Assembly (NCBI RefSeq): GCF_001514125.1
Contig: NZ_KQ948551.1
Coordinates: 645,565 to 709,564 of the forward strand
DNA length: 64,000 nucleotides
Direction of reading: 5' to 3'
Origin: Streptomyces longwoodensis
GTDB taxonomy: Bacteria > Actinomycetota > Actinomycetes > Streptomycetales > Streptomycetaceae
In this document: positions 39,192-48,164 of the stretch, piece by piece
How the letters are laid out: the number at the start of each line of letters is the position of its first letter
How positions within the stretch are numbered: position 1 is the stretch's first letter
The notes under the pieces: generated by a model
What the model was told of the DNA's origin: nothing
What the model saw: only the letters and a program-made list of their open reading frames with translations
The model's database searches: none
Made by a program: the position numbers and the translations under genes

Positions 39192-40463
39192 TCAGACGGT
39201 CTCCCGGACGGCGCGGGCGAGGACGCTCATGCCCTCGTCCAGCTCGTCCGGGCCGATGGTGAGCGCGGGCAGCAGCTTGACGACCTCGCTGCGCGGGCCC
39301 GACGTCTCGATCAGCAGGCCCAGTTCGAAGGCGCGCCGGGCCACCCGCTCGGCGCGGCCCGGGTCGTGGAACTCCAGGCCCCACACCAGGCCGCGCCCGC
39401 GGTACTCCTTCACGTCGGCCAGGTTCTCCTCGCAGATCGCGATGAGCCCCTGCTCGACCTGCTCGCCGCGCGCACGGGTCTGCTTCTCCATCGCCGCGCC
39501 GTCGGTCCAGTACGTCTCCAGCGCGGCCGCGGCGGTGACGAACGCGGGGTTGTTGCCGCGGAAGGTGCCGTTGTGCTCGCCCGGCTCCCACACGTCCAGC
39601 TCGGGCCGGAACAGGCACAGCGACATGGGCAGCCCGTAGCCGCTGATCGACTTGGACACGGTGACGACGTCCGGGGTGACGCCCGCCTCCTCGAAGGAGA
39701 AGAAGGCGCCGGTACGGCCGCAGCCCATCTGGATGTCGTCGACGATCAGCAGCATGTCCTGCCGCTCGCACAGCTCCTTGAGCGCGCGCAGCCACTCGGG
39801 CCGGGCCACGTTGATGCCGCCCTCGCCCTGCACGGTCTCCACGATCACCGCGGCCGGCTTGTTCAGCCCGGAGCCCTGGTCCTCCAGCAGCCGCTCGAAC
39901 CACAGGAAGTCCGGGACCCGGCCGTCGAAGTAGTTGTCGAACGGCATCGGCGTGCCGTGCACCAGCGGGACACCGGCCCCGGCCCGCTTGAAGGCGTTGC
40001 CGGTCACGGCGAGCGACCCCAGCGACATCCCGTGGAAGGCGTTGGTGAACGACACGATCGCCTCGCGCCCCTTCACCTTCCGCGCCAGCTTCAGCGCGGA
40101 CTCCACGGCGTTGGTGCCGGTCGGGCCCGGGAACATGACCTTGTACGGCAGGTCACGCGGCCGCAGCACCAGGTCCTGGAAGGTCTGCAGGAACGTCCGC
40201 TTGGCGACGGTCGACATGTCGAGCCCGTGGGTGACGCCGTCCCGGCTCAGGTAGTCGATCAACGCCCGTTTGAGGACCGGGTTGTTGTGGCCGTAGTTCA
40301 GTGAGCCGGCCCCGGCGAAGAAGTCCAGGTACGCGTGGCCGTCCTCGTCGTACATCCGGCTGCCCTGCGCGCGGTCGAAGACGGCGGGCCAGCCGCGGCA
40401 GTAGCTGCGCACCTCGGACTCCAGGGTCTCGAAGACGCTCAGGTCGGGCTGGGTGATGGTCAC
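39192..40463 (-). CDS. ectB: Diaminobutyrate-2-oxoglutarate transaminase
   Basis: This 423-residue class III aminotransferase makes L-2,4-diaminobutyrate from aspartate semialdehyde and glutamate, the first step of ectoine synthesis. The PLP lysine is Lys271 (VTVSKSISGYG), preceded by the ADD-like DDIQMGCGRTG segment. The N-terminal FETLESEVRSYCRGWPAVFD is characteristic of EctB. It follows ectA by 80 bases. Confidence 0.97.
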   Translation of the reverse strand: MTITQPDLSVFETLESEVRSYCRGWPAVFDRAQGSRMYDEDGHAYLDFFAGAGSLNYGHNNPVLKRALIDYLSRDGVTHGLDMSTVAKRTFLQTFQDLVLRPRDLPYKVMFPGPTGTNAVESALKLARKVKGREAIVSFTNAFHGMSLGSLAVTGNAFKRAGAGVPLVHGTPMPFDNYFDGRVPDFLWFERLLEDQGSGLNKPAAVIVETVQGEGGINVARPEWLRALKELCERQDMLLIVDDIQMGCGRTGAFFSFEEAGVTPDVVTVSKSISGYGLPMSLCLFRPELDVWEPGEHNGTFRGNNPAFVTAAAALETYWTDGAAMEKQTRARGEQVEQGLIAICEENLADVKEYRGRGLVWGLEFHDPGRAERVARRAFELGLLIETSGPRSEVVKLLPALTIGPDELDEGMSVLARAVRETV

Positions 40464-40543
40464 GGTGAAGGAACTCCTCGGTCGGGGTGGGCTGGTGCTC
40501 GTGCCGGGGACGCGGGCGGGACAGGTGCCCGCGCGCGCCTGGA

Positions 40544-41071
40544 TCAGTGCTGGGGCGGGGGCAACGGCCCGATGCGGTACAGGACTTCCGGGTCGTGCGG
40601 ACCGTCCGGGAACAGCGGCGTACCGAACAGGACCTCCCGCGTGACCTGCGCGCCGTGGCGGGCCGCGAACGACGTGAACAGCCGCTCGGAGGCGGTGTTG
40701 TCGGGGGTGATGGTGGTCTCGACGGTGTCCACCCCCTGCTCGGCGGCGAGCCGGCGCACCAGGCCGTCGAGCATCGCCGCCGCGAGCCCGCGCCCGCGCT
40801 GCGCGGCGTCGACCGCCACCTGCCAGACCAGCAGGGTGCGCGGGGCGTCCGGCCGGACGTAGCCCGTGACGAAGCCGACGGGCGTCCCGTCCTCGCCGCG
40901 CGCCACGGCGGAGGTGCCGGCGAAGTCACGGCACCACAGCAGGTAGCTGTACGACGAGTTCAGGTCGAGGGTCCGGGAGTCCTTTGCGATTCGCCAGAGC
41001 GCGGCCCCGTCCGCGAGCGAGGGCCGGTCCGCGAGACGGTCGGTGAGCAGGTCTGCATGTGCGGCGGTCAT
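40544..41071 (-). CDS. ectA: L-2,4-diaminobutyrate N-acetyltransferase
   Basis: This 175-residue GNAT enzyme acetylates the gamma-amino group of diaminobutyrate. Diagnostic segments are LDLNSSYSYLLWCRDFAGTS and the acetyl-CoA loop VAVDAAQRGRGLAAAMLDGL, followed by TTITPDNTASERLF. It is the first gene of ectABCD and is preceded by the AT-rich promoter region. Ectoine serves as osmotic and heat protectant. Confidence 0.97.
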   Translation of the reverse strand: MTAAHADLLTDRLADRPSLADGAALWRIAKDSRTLDLNSSYSYLLWCRDFAGTSAVARGEDGTPVGFVTGYVRPDAPRTLLVWQVAVDAAQRGRGLAAAMLDGLVRRLAAEQGVDTVETTITPDNTASERLFTSFAARHGAQVTREVLFGTPLFPDGPHDPEVLYRIGPLPPPQH

Positions 41072-41387
41072 GCGGAACGAATTTACCGAGCGAAATGCAA
41101 AAATGCATGGCCGGAGAGGGTTGGGCGGGGCGGGCCTATGTGTTATCGCGCGGGTGGGTGCGAGCGCGCGGACCGCCGGTATCCTGCCCGGCTATGTCGG
41201 TGTATTACGGCGCAAAACGGACGCCATGTGGAACCCGTCACAAGATCGGAACCATCACGGAACCCGCCCGGAATCCTGCGGACGGTGTTCGCGAAATCTT
41301 CGCGTTTGACCCACGGGAAACCGGGCAGGAGAAAGCGGGAAACCACCTCGTGGAATTCCCCGGTGAATGCGCTGGAATAGCGTGGAC
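41072..41387. promoter_or_regulatory. 316-bp region upstream of ectABCD
   Basis: No gene is seen. An inverted repeat ATGCA-AAAA-TGCAT (41095-41108) lies 24 bases before the ectA start, in an AT-rich patch unusual for this genome. Three direct GGAACC repeats occur at 41230, 41248 and 41259, and a smaller CGCT-N5-AGCG repeat at 41370-41382. These are candidate binding sites for osmotic or salt control of the operon. Confidence 0.45.
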
Positions 41388-41939
41388 TCAGACCCCGGTC
41401 ACTCCGTCGATGCGTTCGCGAAGAATATCGGCGTGCCCGTTGTGCCGCGCGTACTCCTCGACCAGGTGCAGGAGCACCCAGCGCAGACCGACCTCGAGAC
41501 CGGCCATCGGCGGATCCACGAGCCGCCCCGTGTCCTCCAGGGACCGCCCGGCGATCAGCTCCCGGCCGCGGGCGACCTCCCCGCGCCAGGCGGTGAGCAC
41601 CTCGTCGAGACCCCGCTCCGGAGTGAGCGCGTACCCCGTCCCCTCCTCGAAGACCGGCGGCACGTCCAGACCGGCGAACACGCGCTGGAACCAGGTCCGC
41701 TCCACCTCGGCCAGGTGCTGCACCAGTCCCAGCAGCGTCAGCGTCGACGGCTCGGCCGACGCGCGCCGCAGCTGCTCGTCGTCCAGCCCCGCGCACTTCG
41801 CCTCCAGCGTGGCGCGGTGGAAGTCGAGCCAGCCGAGGAGCTGGGACCGCTCGTCGCCGGTCAGCGGCGGGACGGGACGGCCGTCGGGCAGGGCGCCGGA
41901 GGTGTCGCGGGACGGGTCGCCGGACGTGTCAGTGGTCAT
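41388..41939 (-). CDS. DinB-like (DUF664) family protein
   Basis: This 183-residue four-helix-bundle protein of the DinB/YfiT-like metal-binding superfamily has histidines in [13 protein letters not shown] and [18 protein letters not shown], the pattern of the DUF664 branch. Members include mycothiol- or bacillithiol-dependent transferases, but this subgroup has no fixed activity. The ATG at 41939 begins a low-complexity Ser/Gly/Asp-rich tail. It lies upstream of ectA in the same direction but is separated by 316 bases, so it is probably a separate unit. Confidence 0.85.
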   Translation of the reverse strand: MTTDTSGDPSRDTSGALPDGRPVPPLTGDERSQLLGWLDFHRATLEAKCAGLDDEQLRRASAEPSTLTLLGLVQHLAEVERTWFQRVFAGLDVPPVFEEGTGYALTPERGLDEVLTAWRGEVARGRELIAGRSLEDTGRLVDPPMAGLEVGLRWVLLHLVEEYARHNGHADILRERIDGVTGV

Positions 41940-42050
41940 GCGCGGAGCATGGCACGGGGGTGTGACAACGGGGGCGGGGGAGGGGCGCCCGGTGTGCCGG
42001 ATGGCTCCACCGGCCGCCCGCGCCGCTCCTCCCCTATGCCCCCGCGCGTC

Positions 42051-43154
42051 CTACCGCCACTCCTCCGACGCCGCCCGCAGGGCGCCGGTCAGGTCCACGT
42101 CCTGCGCGCCGGACTCCGCCAGCGCCGTGCCGAGGGCTGCCAGGCACGCCCGTACCGCGCCCGGCGTCGCGTCGGGGCCGTAGTGGTTGACCCGGATCAT
42201 CTCCCGGGCCAGGGCGCCGCCGCCCGCGGCCAGCGGAACGGCCGGGTCCGCCGCCAGGGCCCGCGCCACCAGCTCGGCGGCCACCACCCCGTCCGGCGTG
42301 CGCAGCGTCGTGGCGACCGGGGCCGCCTCACCGGCCTCGTGGACGTAGGGCTCCAGGCCGCCGCCGAGCGCGGCCACGCCCGCCCGGGTCGCCGCCGCGG
42401 CCGAGGAGTGCCGGGCCGTCACCGCGTCCAGGCCCTCCGCCTCGATCCGCTCCAGGCACGCCTCCAGCGCCAGCATCTCCAGCTGCGCGGGTGCGTGCAG
42501 CAGCGCCTTGCGGCCGCCGTCGATCCAGCGCTCCTTCCAGTCGAGCAGCGACAGGTAGGAGCGGCGCGGCGCCCTCGGGTTCGCCGCCATGCGGGCCCAC
42601 GCCCGCTCGCTCACCGACACCGCGGACACTCCTGCCGGGCCGCCCATCGCCTTCTGCGCCCCGATGACACACAGGTCCACGCCCCACGCGTCCGGCAGCA
42701 CCGGCTCGGCCCCGACGGAGGCCACCGCGTCCAGGTAGAACAGCGCGCCCTGAGCACGCACCGCCTCGCCGATCTCCGCGACCGGGTTGGTGTTGCCGGT
42801 CGCCGCCTCGGCGTGCACCAGCGACACGAAGTCGATCTCCGGGTGCTCGGCGAACGCCTTCCGGACCTGCGCGGCCTTGACCGCCGTGTGGAACGGCACC
42901 GCGAGGTCGATCACCGTGGCGCCGCAGTCCCGCAGCCAGTCGCCGAACGTCTGCCCGTAGGGACCGGTGATCACGTTCAGCGCGGTCGTGCCGGGACCGG
43001 CGGTCGCGCGGATCGCGCCCTCCAGCGGCAGCAGCGCCTCGCCCTGCGTGACCACGACGTCCTGGCGGGTGTCGAGCAGCTTCGCCACCCGGTCCTCGAT
43101 GGAGGCGAAGCGGGCGGCGCTCAGCGGGGCGAGGTCCAGGAAGGGATGGGTCAC
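42051..43154 (-). CDS. PLP-dependent class V aminotransferase (alanine-glyoxylate type)
   Basis: This 367-residue fold-type I enzyme resembles serine/alanine-glyoxylate aminotransferases. It has the N-terminal GP-like segment VVVTQGEALLPLEGAIRATA, the aspartate region LFYLDAVASVGAEPV, and Schiff-base Lys168 in IGAQKAMGGPAG. The start is GTG at 43154. It is divergent from the polar amino-acid transporter, separated by 195 bases that contain that operon's promoter, so a functional link (use of the imported amino acid) is plausible but unproven. Confidence 0.88.
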   Translation of the reverse strand: MTHPFLDLAPLSAARFASIEDRVAKLLDTRQDVVVTQGEALLPLEGAIRATAGPGTTALNVITGPYGQTFGDWLRDCGATVIDLAVPFHTAVKAAQVRKAFAEHPEIDFVSLVHAEAATGNTNPVAEIGEAVRAQGALFYLDAVASVGAEPVLPDAWGVDLCVIGAQKAMGGPAGVSAVSVSERAWARMAANPRAPRRSYLSLLDWKERWIDGGRKALLHAPAQLEMLALEACLERIEAEGLDAVTARHSSAAAATRAGVAALGGGLEPYVHEAGEAAPVATTLRTPDGVVAAELVARALAADPAVPLAAGGGALAREMIRVNHYGPDATPGAVRACLAALGTALAESGAQDVDLTGALRAASEEWR

Positions 43155-43284
43155 GGCAGTGCTCTTTCGCTCGCAGGGTCGACCCGCCCGAGCCTAATCC
43201 TTGGTCCGCCGCACCCGGTCCCTGGTCCCCGCGCGGGGCGACCGGCGACTTCTTAGGCCGGACGGCCCCCGTACCATCGGTTTG

Positions 43285-43301
43285 GTTTGAGGCCCCCAAA
43301 C
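43285..43301. promoter_or_regulatory. Inverted repeat overlapping the -35 region of the amino-acid transporter promoter
   Basis: GTTTG (43285-43289) and CAAAC (43297-43301) form a 5-bp inverted repeat with a 7-base GC spacer. It covers the likely -35 hexamer and may be an operator. Confidence 0.35.
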
Positions 43302-43314
43302 GCCTCCTTATAAT
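43287..43314 (+). promoter_or_regulatory. Sigma-70-type promoter, TTGAGG-N16-TATAAT
   Basis: A perfect -10 hexamer TATAAT (43309-43314) lies 16 bases after TTGAGG (43287-43292). Such an exact vegetative promoter is rare in this GC-rich DNA. Transcription would start near 43321, giving a leader of about 30 bases before the binding-protein ATG at 43350. Confidence 0.6.
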
Positions 43315-43349
43315 CGGAACGCACAGTTCCCACCCAGGGAGATTCCCCC

Positions 43350-44201
43350 ATGAACACGCTCCTCGGGCGCCGCGCCCGCATCCTGGCCGCCACCACCGCG
43401 ACGGCCGGACTGGTCCTCGTGGCCGGCTGCACGTCGAGCGACGACGGCGGCAGCGGCTCCAAGACCGCCGCCGGCGGGGTCGAGCTCGTCAAGGCCGGCC
43501 GGCTCACCACCTGCACCCACCTGCCCTACCCGCCCTTCCAGTCGGAGATCGACGGCAAGGTGCAGGGCTTCGACGTCTCCCTCATCGACCTGGTCGCCAA
43601 GGACCTCGGCGTGCAGCAGAGCATCCTCGACACGCCGTTCGAGAACTTCAAGACCGGCGCGTTCCTCAACTCCGGTGAGTGCGACCTGGCCGCCGCCGGC
43701 ATGACCATCACCGAGGAGCGCAAGAAGAACGTCGACTTCTCCGACCCCTACTTCGACGCCACCCAGGCCGTCCTGGTCGACAAGAAGAGCGGCGTCAACT
43801 CCCTCGCCGACGTCAAGGCCAAGGGCGTCAAGCTCGGCGCCCAGGCGCAGACCACCGGTGAGGACTACGCGAAGAAGCAGGGCTTCGACCCGGTCTCCTT
43901 CGAGTCCTCCGACGCCGTCCTCAACGGCCTGCGCACCGGCCAGGTCAAGGCCGTCATCATCGACTACCCGGTGGTGCAGGGCTGGCTGAAGGACAAGGCC
44001 AACGCCTCCGCGTTCAAGGTGGTCGACAACCTCAACACCGGTGAGGAGTACGGCTTCACGGTGAAGAAGGGCAACACCAAGCTGCGCACCGCCATCAACA
44101 AGGCCATCGCCGACGCCAAGGCGGACGGCACGTACAAGAAGCTGTACGAGAAGTGGATCGGCCCGTACGACGCGTCCGCGGCCTCCCCGTCGGCCTCATG
44201 A
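43350..44201 (+). CDS. Polar amino-acid ABC transporter substrate-binding lipoprotein
   Basis: This 283-residue family 3 binding protein has lipobox LVAGC with lipidated Cys27. The mature part shows [38 protein letters not shown] and [20 protein letters not shown], the hallmarks of glutamate/glutamine/histidine-type receptors. It is the first gene of a complete three-gene importer, with overlaps (ATGA, GTGA) to the permease and ATPase genes. The exact amino acid is not determinable. Expression is from the TATAAT promoter just upstream. Confidence 0.92.
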   Translation: MNTLLGRRARILAATTATAGLVLVAGCTSSDDGGSGSKTAAGGVELVKAGRLTTCTHLPYPPFQSEIDGKVQGFDVSLIDLVAKDLGVQQSILDTPFENFKTGAFLNSGECDLAAAGMTITEERKKNVDFSDPYFDATQAVLVDKKSGVNSLADVKAKGVKLGAQAQTTGEDYAKKQGFDPVSFESSDAVLNGLRTGQVKAVIIDYPVVQGWLKDKANASAFKVVDNLNTGEEYGFTVKKGNTKLRTAINKAIADAKADGTYKKLYEKWIGPYDASAASPSAS

Positions 44202-45031
44202 CCGCCACCGACACCGAACTCCAGCCCCGCGCCAAGGGGCTGACCCGGCGTCAGAAGCGCCGTCTGTCGCGCGGCGCGCAGTACGTCGTCTTCGTCGCCG
44301 CCGTGGTCGCCCTCGCGGTCACGGCGGACTGGGGACGGCTGAAGAACCAGTTCGCGCAGTGGGACATCGCCCGGCAGATGTTCCCCGACGTCATCACGCT
44401 CGCGCTGAAGAACACCGTGCTGTACACGGTGTCCGGCTTCGTCGTCGGACTCGCGCTCGGCATGATCGTCGCGCTGATGCGGCTGTCGTCGGTGGGCCCC
44501 TACCGCTGGCTGGCCGGGATCTACATCGAGATCTTCCGCGGCCTGCCCGCCCTGCTGATCTTCATCTTCATCGGCGTCGCGGTCCCGCTCGCCTTCCCCG
44601 GCACGGAGATCGTCGGCGGCACCTACGGCAAGGTCGCGCTCGCGCTCGGCCTGGTCGCCGCCGCCTACATGGCCGAGACGATCCGTGCCGGCATCCAGGC
44701 GGTGCCCAAGGGGCAGATGGAGGCGGCCCGTTCGCTGGGCTTCTCCCCGGCCCGGGCGATGGTCTCGATCATCATCCCGCAGGCGTTCCGCATCATCCTC
44801 CCGCCGCTGACCAACGAACTGGTGCTGCTGTTCAAGGACTCCTCGCTGGTCCTCTTCCTCGGCGTCACCCTGGAGGAGCGCGAACTGTCCAAGTACGGCC
44901 GCGACCTGGCCAGCACCACCGCCAACTCCACGCCGATCCTGGTGGCCGGCCTGTGCTACCTGCTGATCACCATCCCGCTCGGCTTCGTCGTGCGCCGCAT
45001 GGAGGCCAAGGCCCAGGAGGCCGTCAAGTGA
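44198..45031 (+). CDS. Polar amino-acid ABC transporter permease (HisM/GlnP type)
   Basis: This 277-residue membrane subunit has a basic cytoplasmic tail, then helices from about residue 28. The characteristic [35 protein letters not shown] and the EAA-type loop ([20 protein letters not shown], near residues 158-177) are present. Only one permease gene exists, so it would act as a homodimer. The ATG at 44198 overlaps the binding-protein stop; its own stop overlaps the ATPase GTG. Confidence 0.92.
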   Translation: MTATDTELQPRAKGLTRRQKRRLSRGAQYVVFVAAVVALAVTADWGRLKNQFAQWDIARQMFPDVITLALKNTVLYTVSGFVVGLALGMIVALMRLSSVGPYRWLAGIYIEIFRGLPALLIFIFIGVAVPLAFPGTEIVGGTYGKVALALGLVAAAYMAETIRAGIQAVPKGQMEAARSLGFSPARAMVSIIIPQAFRIILPPLTNELVLLFKDSSLVLFLGVTLEERELSKYGRDLASTTANSTPILVAGLCYLLITIPLGFVVRRMEAKAQEAVK

Positions 45032-45819
45032 GCCGACCCGAGATCGAGATCAAGGGCCTGCACAAGTCCTTCGGCGACAACCACGTGCTGCGCGGCATCG
45101 ACCTGGAGATCGGCCAGGGCGAGGTCGTCTGCGTCATCGGCCCCTCCGGCTCCGGCAAGTCGACCCTGCTGCGCTGCGTCAACCTGCTGGAGGAGCCCAG
45201 CCAGGGGCAGGTCGTCGTCGGCGGAACCGAGGTCACCGACCCGGACGTCGACATCGACGCCGTACGCCGCCGCATCGGCATGGTCTTCCAGCAGTTCAAC
45301 CTGTTCCCGCACCTCACGGTGACCGAGAACCTCACCCTGCCGCAGCGCCGGGTGCTGCGGCGGGGCAAGGCCGAGGCCGCGCGGGTCGCCGCCGAGAACC
45401 TCCAGCGGGTCGGCCTCGCGGAGAAGGCGGACGCCTACCCGTCCTCCCTGTCCGGCGGCCAGCAGCAGCGCGTCGCCATCGCCCGCGCGCTCGCCATGGG
45501 CCCCGAGGTGATGCTCTTCGACGAGCCCACCTCGGCCCTCGACCCGGAACTGGTCGGGGACGTCCTCGCGGTGATGCGCATGCTCGCGCAGGAGGGCATG
45601 ACGATGATGGTCGTCACCCACGAGATGACCTTCGCCCGCGAGGTCGCCGACCGGGTCGTCTTCATGGACGGCGGGGTGGTCGTCGAGGACGGCGCCCCCG
45701 GGCAGGTCATCGCCCACCCCCGCCACGAGCGCACCCGCCACTTCCTGTCCCGCCTCCTCGACCCGGCGATGGCCGACGTCGAGGAGGGCACCTCCGACCA
45801 GGTCGGCAAGGACGGCTGA
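45028..45819 (+). CDS. Polar amino-acid ABC transporter ATPase (GlnQ type)
   Basis: This 263-residue cytoplasmic ATPase has Walker [10 protein letters not shown] (near residue 39), Q-loop [11 protein letters not shown], signature [16 protein letters not shown], Walker [15 protein letters not shown] and the switch histidine in VVTHEMTF. The GTG at 45028 overlaps the permease stop, so all three subunits are translationally linked. Unlike the two sugar systems in the window, this importer carries its own ATPase. Confidence 0.95.
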   Translation: MSRPEIEIKGLHKSFGDNHVLRGIDLEIGQGEVVCVIGPSGSGKSTLLRCVNLLEEPSQGQVVVGGTEVTDPDVDIDAVRRRIGMVFQQFNLFPHLTVTENLTLPQRRVLRRGKAEAARVAAENLQRVGLAEKADAYPSSLSGGQQQRVAIARALAMGPEVMLFDEPTSALDPELVGDVLAVMRMLAQEGMTMMVVTHEMTFAREVADRVVFMDGGVVVEDGAPGQVIAHPRHERTRHFLSRLLDPAMADVEEGTSDQVGKDG

Positions 45820-45874
45820 CCCGACCGCCGTGCCGCCCTTCCCGGGGGCGGTGACCGGGCACCGGCCCGCTGGC

Positions 45875-45880
45875 TAAGGT
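45875..45880 (+). promoter_or_regulatory. Possible -10 element of a leaderless amidohydrolase transcript
   Basis: TAAGGT (TANNNT pattern) ends seven bases before the ATG at 45888. No good ribosome-binding site is present, so transcription may start at the ATG itself. Confidence 0.35.
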
Positions 45881-45887
45881 GCGGTGC

Positions 45888-46979
45888 ATGAGCGATCGCG
45901 CGGTGCTGCACGTGAGGGGCAGGGTCCTGGCCGGGCCCGAGGACGTCCGGGACGAGCTGTGGGTGGTCGGCGGCCGGGTCTCCTACGACCGCCCGGCCGG
46001 CGCCCGGGACGTCACCACCGTCGAGGGCTGGGCCCTGCCCGGACTCGTCGACGCCCACTGCCACGTGGGCCTCGGCGCCCACGGCCCGGTCGACGCCGAC
46101 GTGGCCGAGAAGCAGGCCCTGACCGACCGCGAGGCGGGCACCCTGCTGATCCGCGACGCGGGCTCGCCCTCGGACACCCGCTGGGTGGACGACCGCGAGG
46201 ACCTCCCGAAGATCATCCGGGCGGGCCGGCACATCGCCCGCACCCGCCGCTACATCCGCGGCTACGCCCACGAGGTGGAACCCGCCGACCTCGTCGCGTA
46301 CGTCGCCCGTGAGGCCCGGCGCGGCGACGGCTGGGTCAAGCTGGTCGGCGACTGGATCGACCGCGACCTCGGCGACCTGGCCGCCTGCTGGCCGCGCGAG
46401 GCGGCGGAGGCGGCCATCGCCGAGGCGCACCGGCTGGGCGCGCGGGTCACCGCGCACTGCTTCGCCGAGGACTCGCTGCGCGACCTGGTCGAGTCGGGCA
46501 TCGACTGCGTCGAGCACGCGACCGGCCTCACCGAGGACCTGGTCCCGCTGTTCGCCGAGCGCGGTGTCGCCATCGTCCCGACGCTCGTCAACATCGCCAC
46601 GTTCCCCGACCTCGCCGCGGGCGGCGAGCAGAGGTACCCGGCCTGGTCGGCCCACATGCGCCGGCTGCACGCACGCCGCTACGACACCGTGCGCGCCGCG
46701 TACGACGCCGGCGTCCCGGTGTTCGTCGGCACCGACGCCGGCGGCTCCCTCCCGCACGGCCTGGTGGCCGCCGAGGTCGGGGAACTCGTCACGGCGGGCC
46801 TGCCGCCCCTGCACGCCCTCGCGGCGGCCACCTGGTCGGCCCGCGCCTGGCTCGGCCGCCCCGGGCTCGACGAGGGCGCCCCCGCCGACCTGGTGGTCTA
46901 CGACACGGACCCGCGCGAGGACGTCCGGGTGCTCGCGGCACCGCGCCGCATCGTGCTGAACGGCACGGTGGTCGGCTGA
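45888..46979 (+). CDS. Metal-dependent amidohydrolase
   Basis: This 363-residue cytoplasmic TIM-barrel hydrolase has the amidohydrolase metal set: HxH in LVDAHCHVGLG, a candidate carboxylated lysine in GWVKLVGDW, histidines in RVTAHCFAED and DCVEHATGL, and the final aspartate in FVGTDAGGSLPHG. Flanking beta-sandwich parts (start and ADLVVYDTDPREDVRVL) complete the imidazolonepropionase/prolidase-like layout. The ATG at 45888 is chosen over one nine bases earlier. It follows the amino-acid importer on the same strand by 68 bases; the substrate is unknown. Confidence 0.88.
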   Translation: MSDRAVLHVRGRVLAGPEDVRDELWVVGGRVSYDRPAGARDVTTVEGWALPGLVDAHCHVGLGAHGPVDADVAEKQALTDREAGTLLIRDAGSPSDTRWVDDREDLPKIIRAGRHIARTRRYIRGYAHEVEPADLVAYVAREARRGDGWVKLVGDWIDRDLGDLAACWPREAAEAAIAEAHRLGARVTAHCFAEDSLRDLVESGIDCVEHATGLTEDLVPLFAERGVAIVPTLVNIATFPDLAAGGEQRYPAWSAHMRRLHARRYDTVRAAYDAGVPVFVGTDAGGSLPHGLVAAEVGELVTAGLPPLHALAAATWSARAWLGRPGLDEGAPADLVVYDTDPREDVRVLAAPRRIVLNGTVVG

Positions 46980-47236
46980 CAGCCGACGGGTTGACGGACC
47001 GTGACCCCGCGGGCCGGCGGGCGTTGTGCACTCCGTCCCGCGCGCCGGGCGTCGAGCGGCCGGCCCGCCCGTCCGGAGGGACGCGCGCGACGGAAGGGAA
47101 CACCCGTGCCGCAGGATTCGAAACTGCGCGCGGAAACCCCACGATGGGGTGAAGTCCGTCCGGATCGCCGCCCGTTCACCCGGAGTGCGTAATTCTGTGC
47201 TGGTCCCGAGACTGTCTCCTCTGGGGGTCCCACACC
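46980..47236. other. 257-bp intergenic region before the sortase-substrate gene
   Basis: No gene is seen. It contains an inverted repeat ACCCCA-CGA-TGGGGT (47136-47150) roughly 90 bases before the next start, and a TGCGTAATTCTG segment at about 47186-47197 that could be part of a promoter. Confidence 0.35.
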
Positions 47237-48133
47237 GTGAACGGCACCACCTTCCGCATGCCCGCACACCGTCTCGCCGCCGCCGCGGCGGCCACCGCCC
47301 TCGCCGCGGGTCCCGCGGTCCTGGCCGGCGCGGCGCCCGCCCACGCCACCGGCGACCGGGGCAGCGCGCGCGCCGCCGTCCTGCGCACCGGCCTGGACGT
47401 GTCCCTGCTCAACAAGACCGTCCAGGTCCCGCTGGCGCTCTCCCTCGACGAGGTGCGGGCCCCGCGCAGCGCGGAGAAGACCTCGCTCACGGCGACGCTG
47501 GACGGCGTCGACGGGGGCCGCCCCTTCAACGTGCTGAAGGCGGAGGTCGCCCGGGCGGAGGCGACGGTGACCGCGGACCGGGCCGAGGCGTCGACCCGGC
47601 TGGCCCGGGCCCGCCTCCACGTCCCCGGCCTGCCGCTGCTGTCGGTGGTCGAGGTGGACGCGGTGACCGCGAAGGCCACCTGCGCGCGGGGCGCGGCCCC
47701 GGTGGCCTCCGCGACGCTCCCGGCCTCCGTGACCGTCCTCGGCAAGCGCGTCTCCGTGACCACCGGCGGCACCACCGACGTGAAGGTGCCCGGCGTGGGC
47801 GAGGTCCGCCTCGACTTCGCCCACCGTGCGACGACGTCCCGGACCGCGGCGGCGACCGCACTCCGACTGCGGGTCACGGTCAACCCGTTGCACCTGAACG
47901 TGGCCGAGGTCGAGGGCACCCTCACCCTGGCCGAGGCGGCGTGCGAGGCCCCGCCGCCCCGCCCCGCGTCCCACCCCGCCCCGAAGCCCGAGGTGAAGCC
48001 CCAGGGCGCCCCGCAGACGGCCGACCTGGCGGAGACGGGCGGTACCTCCGTGACCCCGTGGCTGGCCGCGGGCGCGACGGTCCTGCTGGCGACGGGGGCG
48101 GGAGCGGTGGCCCTGGCGCGGCGCAGGAACTGA
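47237..48133 (+). CDS. Secreted protein with C-terminal LAETG sortase signal
   Basis: This 298-residue protein has a Sec signal peptide (cleavage near AHA, residue 37), a beta-rich body of about 200 residues with two cysteine positions (TAKATCARG, LAEAACEAP), and a proline/lysine-rich spacer. A complete sorting signal follows: LAETG at residues 264-268, a hydrophobic helix and the RRRN tail. LAxTG is the motif used by class E sortases for chaplins in Streptomyces, so the protein should be covalently attached to peptidoglycan. The GTG at 47237 gives the complete signal peptide. Its body has no recognised enzyme motif. Confidence 0.85.
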   Translation: MNGTTFRMPAHRLAAAAAATALAAGPAVLAGAAPAHATGDRGSARAAVLRTGLDVSLLNKTVQVPLALSLDEVRAPRSAEKTSLTATLDGVDGGRPFNVLKAEVARAEATVTADRAEASTRLARARLHVPGLPLLSVVEVDAVTAKATCARGAAPVASATLPASVTVLGKRVSVTTGGTTDVKVPGVGEVRLDFAHRATTSRTAAATALRLRVTVNPLHLNVAEVEGTLTLAEAACEAPPPRPASHPAPKPEVKPQGAPQTADLAETGGTSVTPWLAAGATVLLATGAGAVALARRRN

Positions 48134-48164
48134 CGCCGGGGGAGCGGCGGGGACAGGGGCGGGG

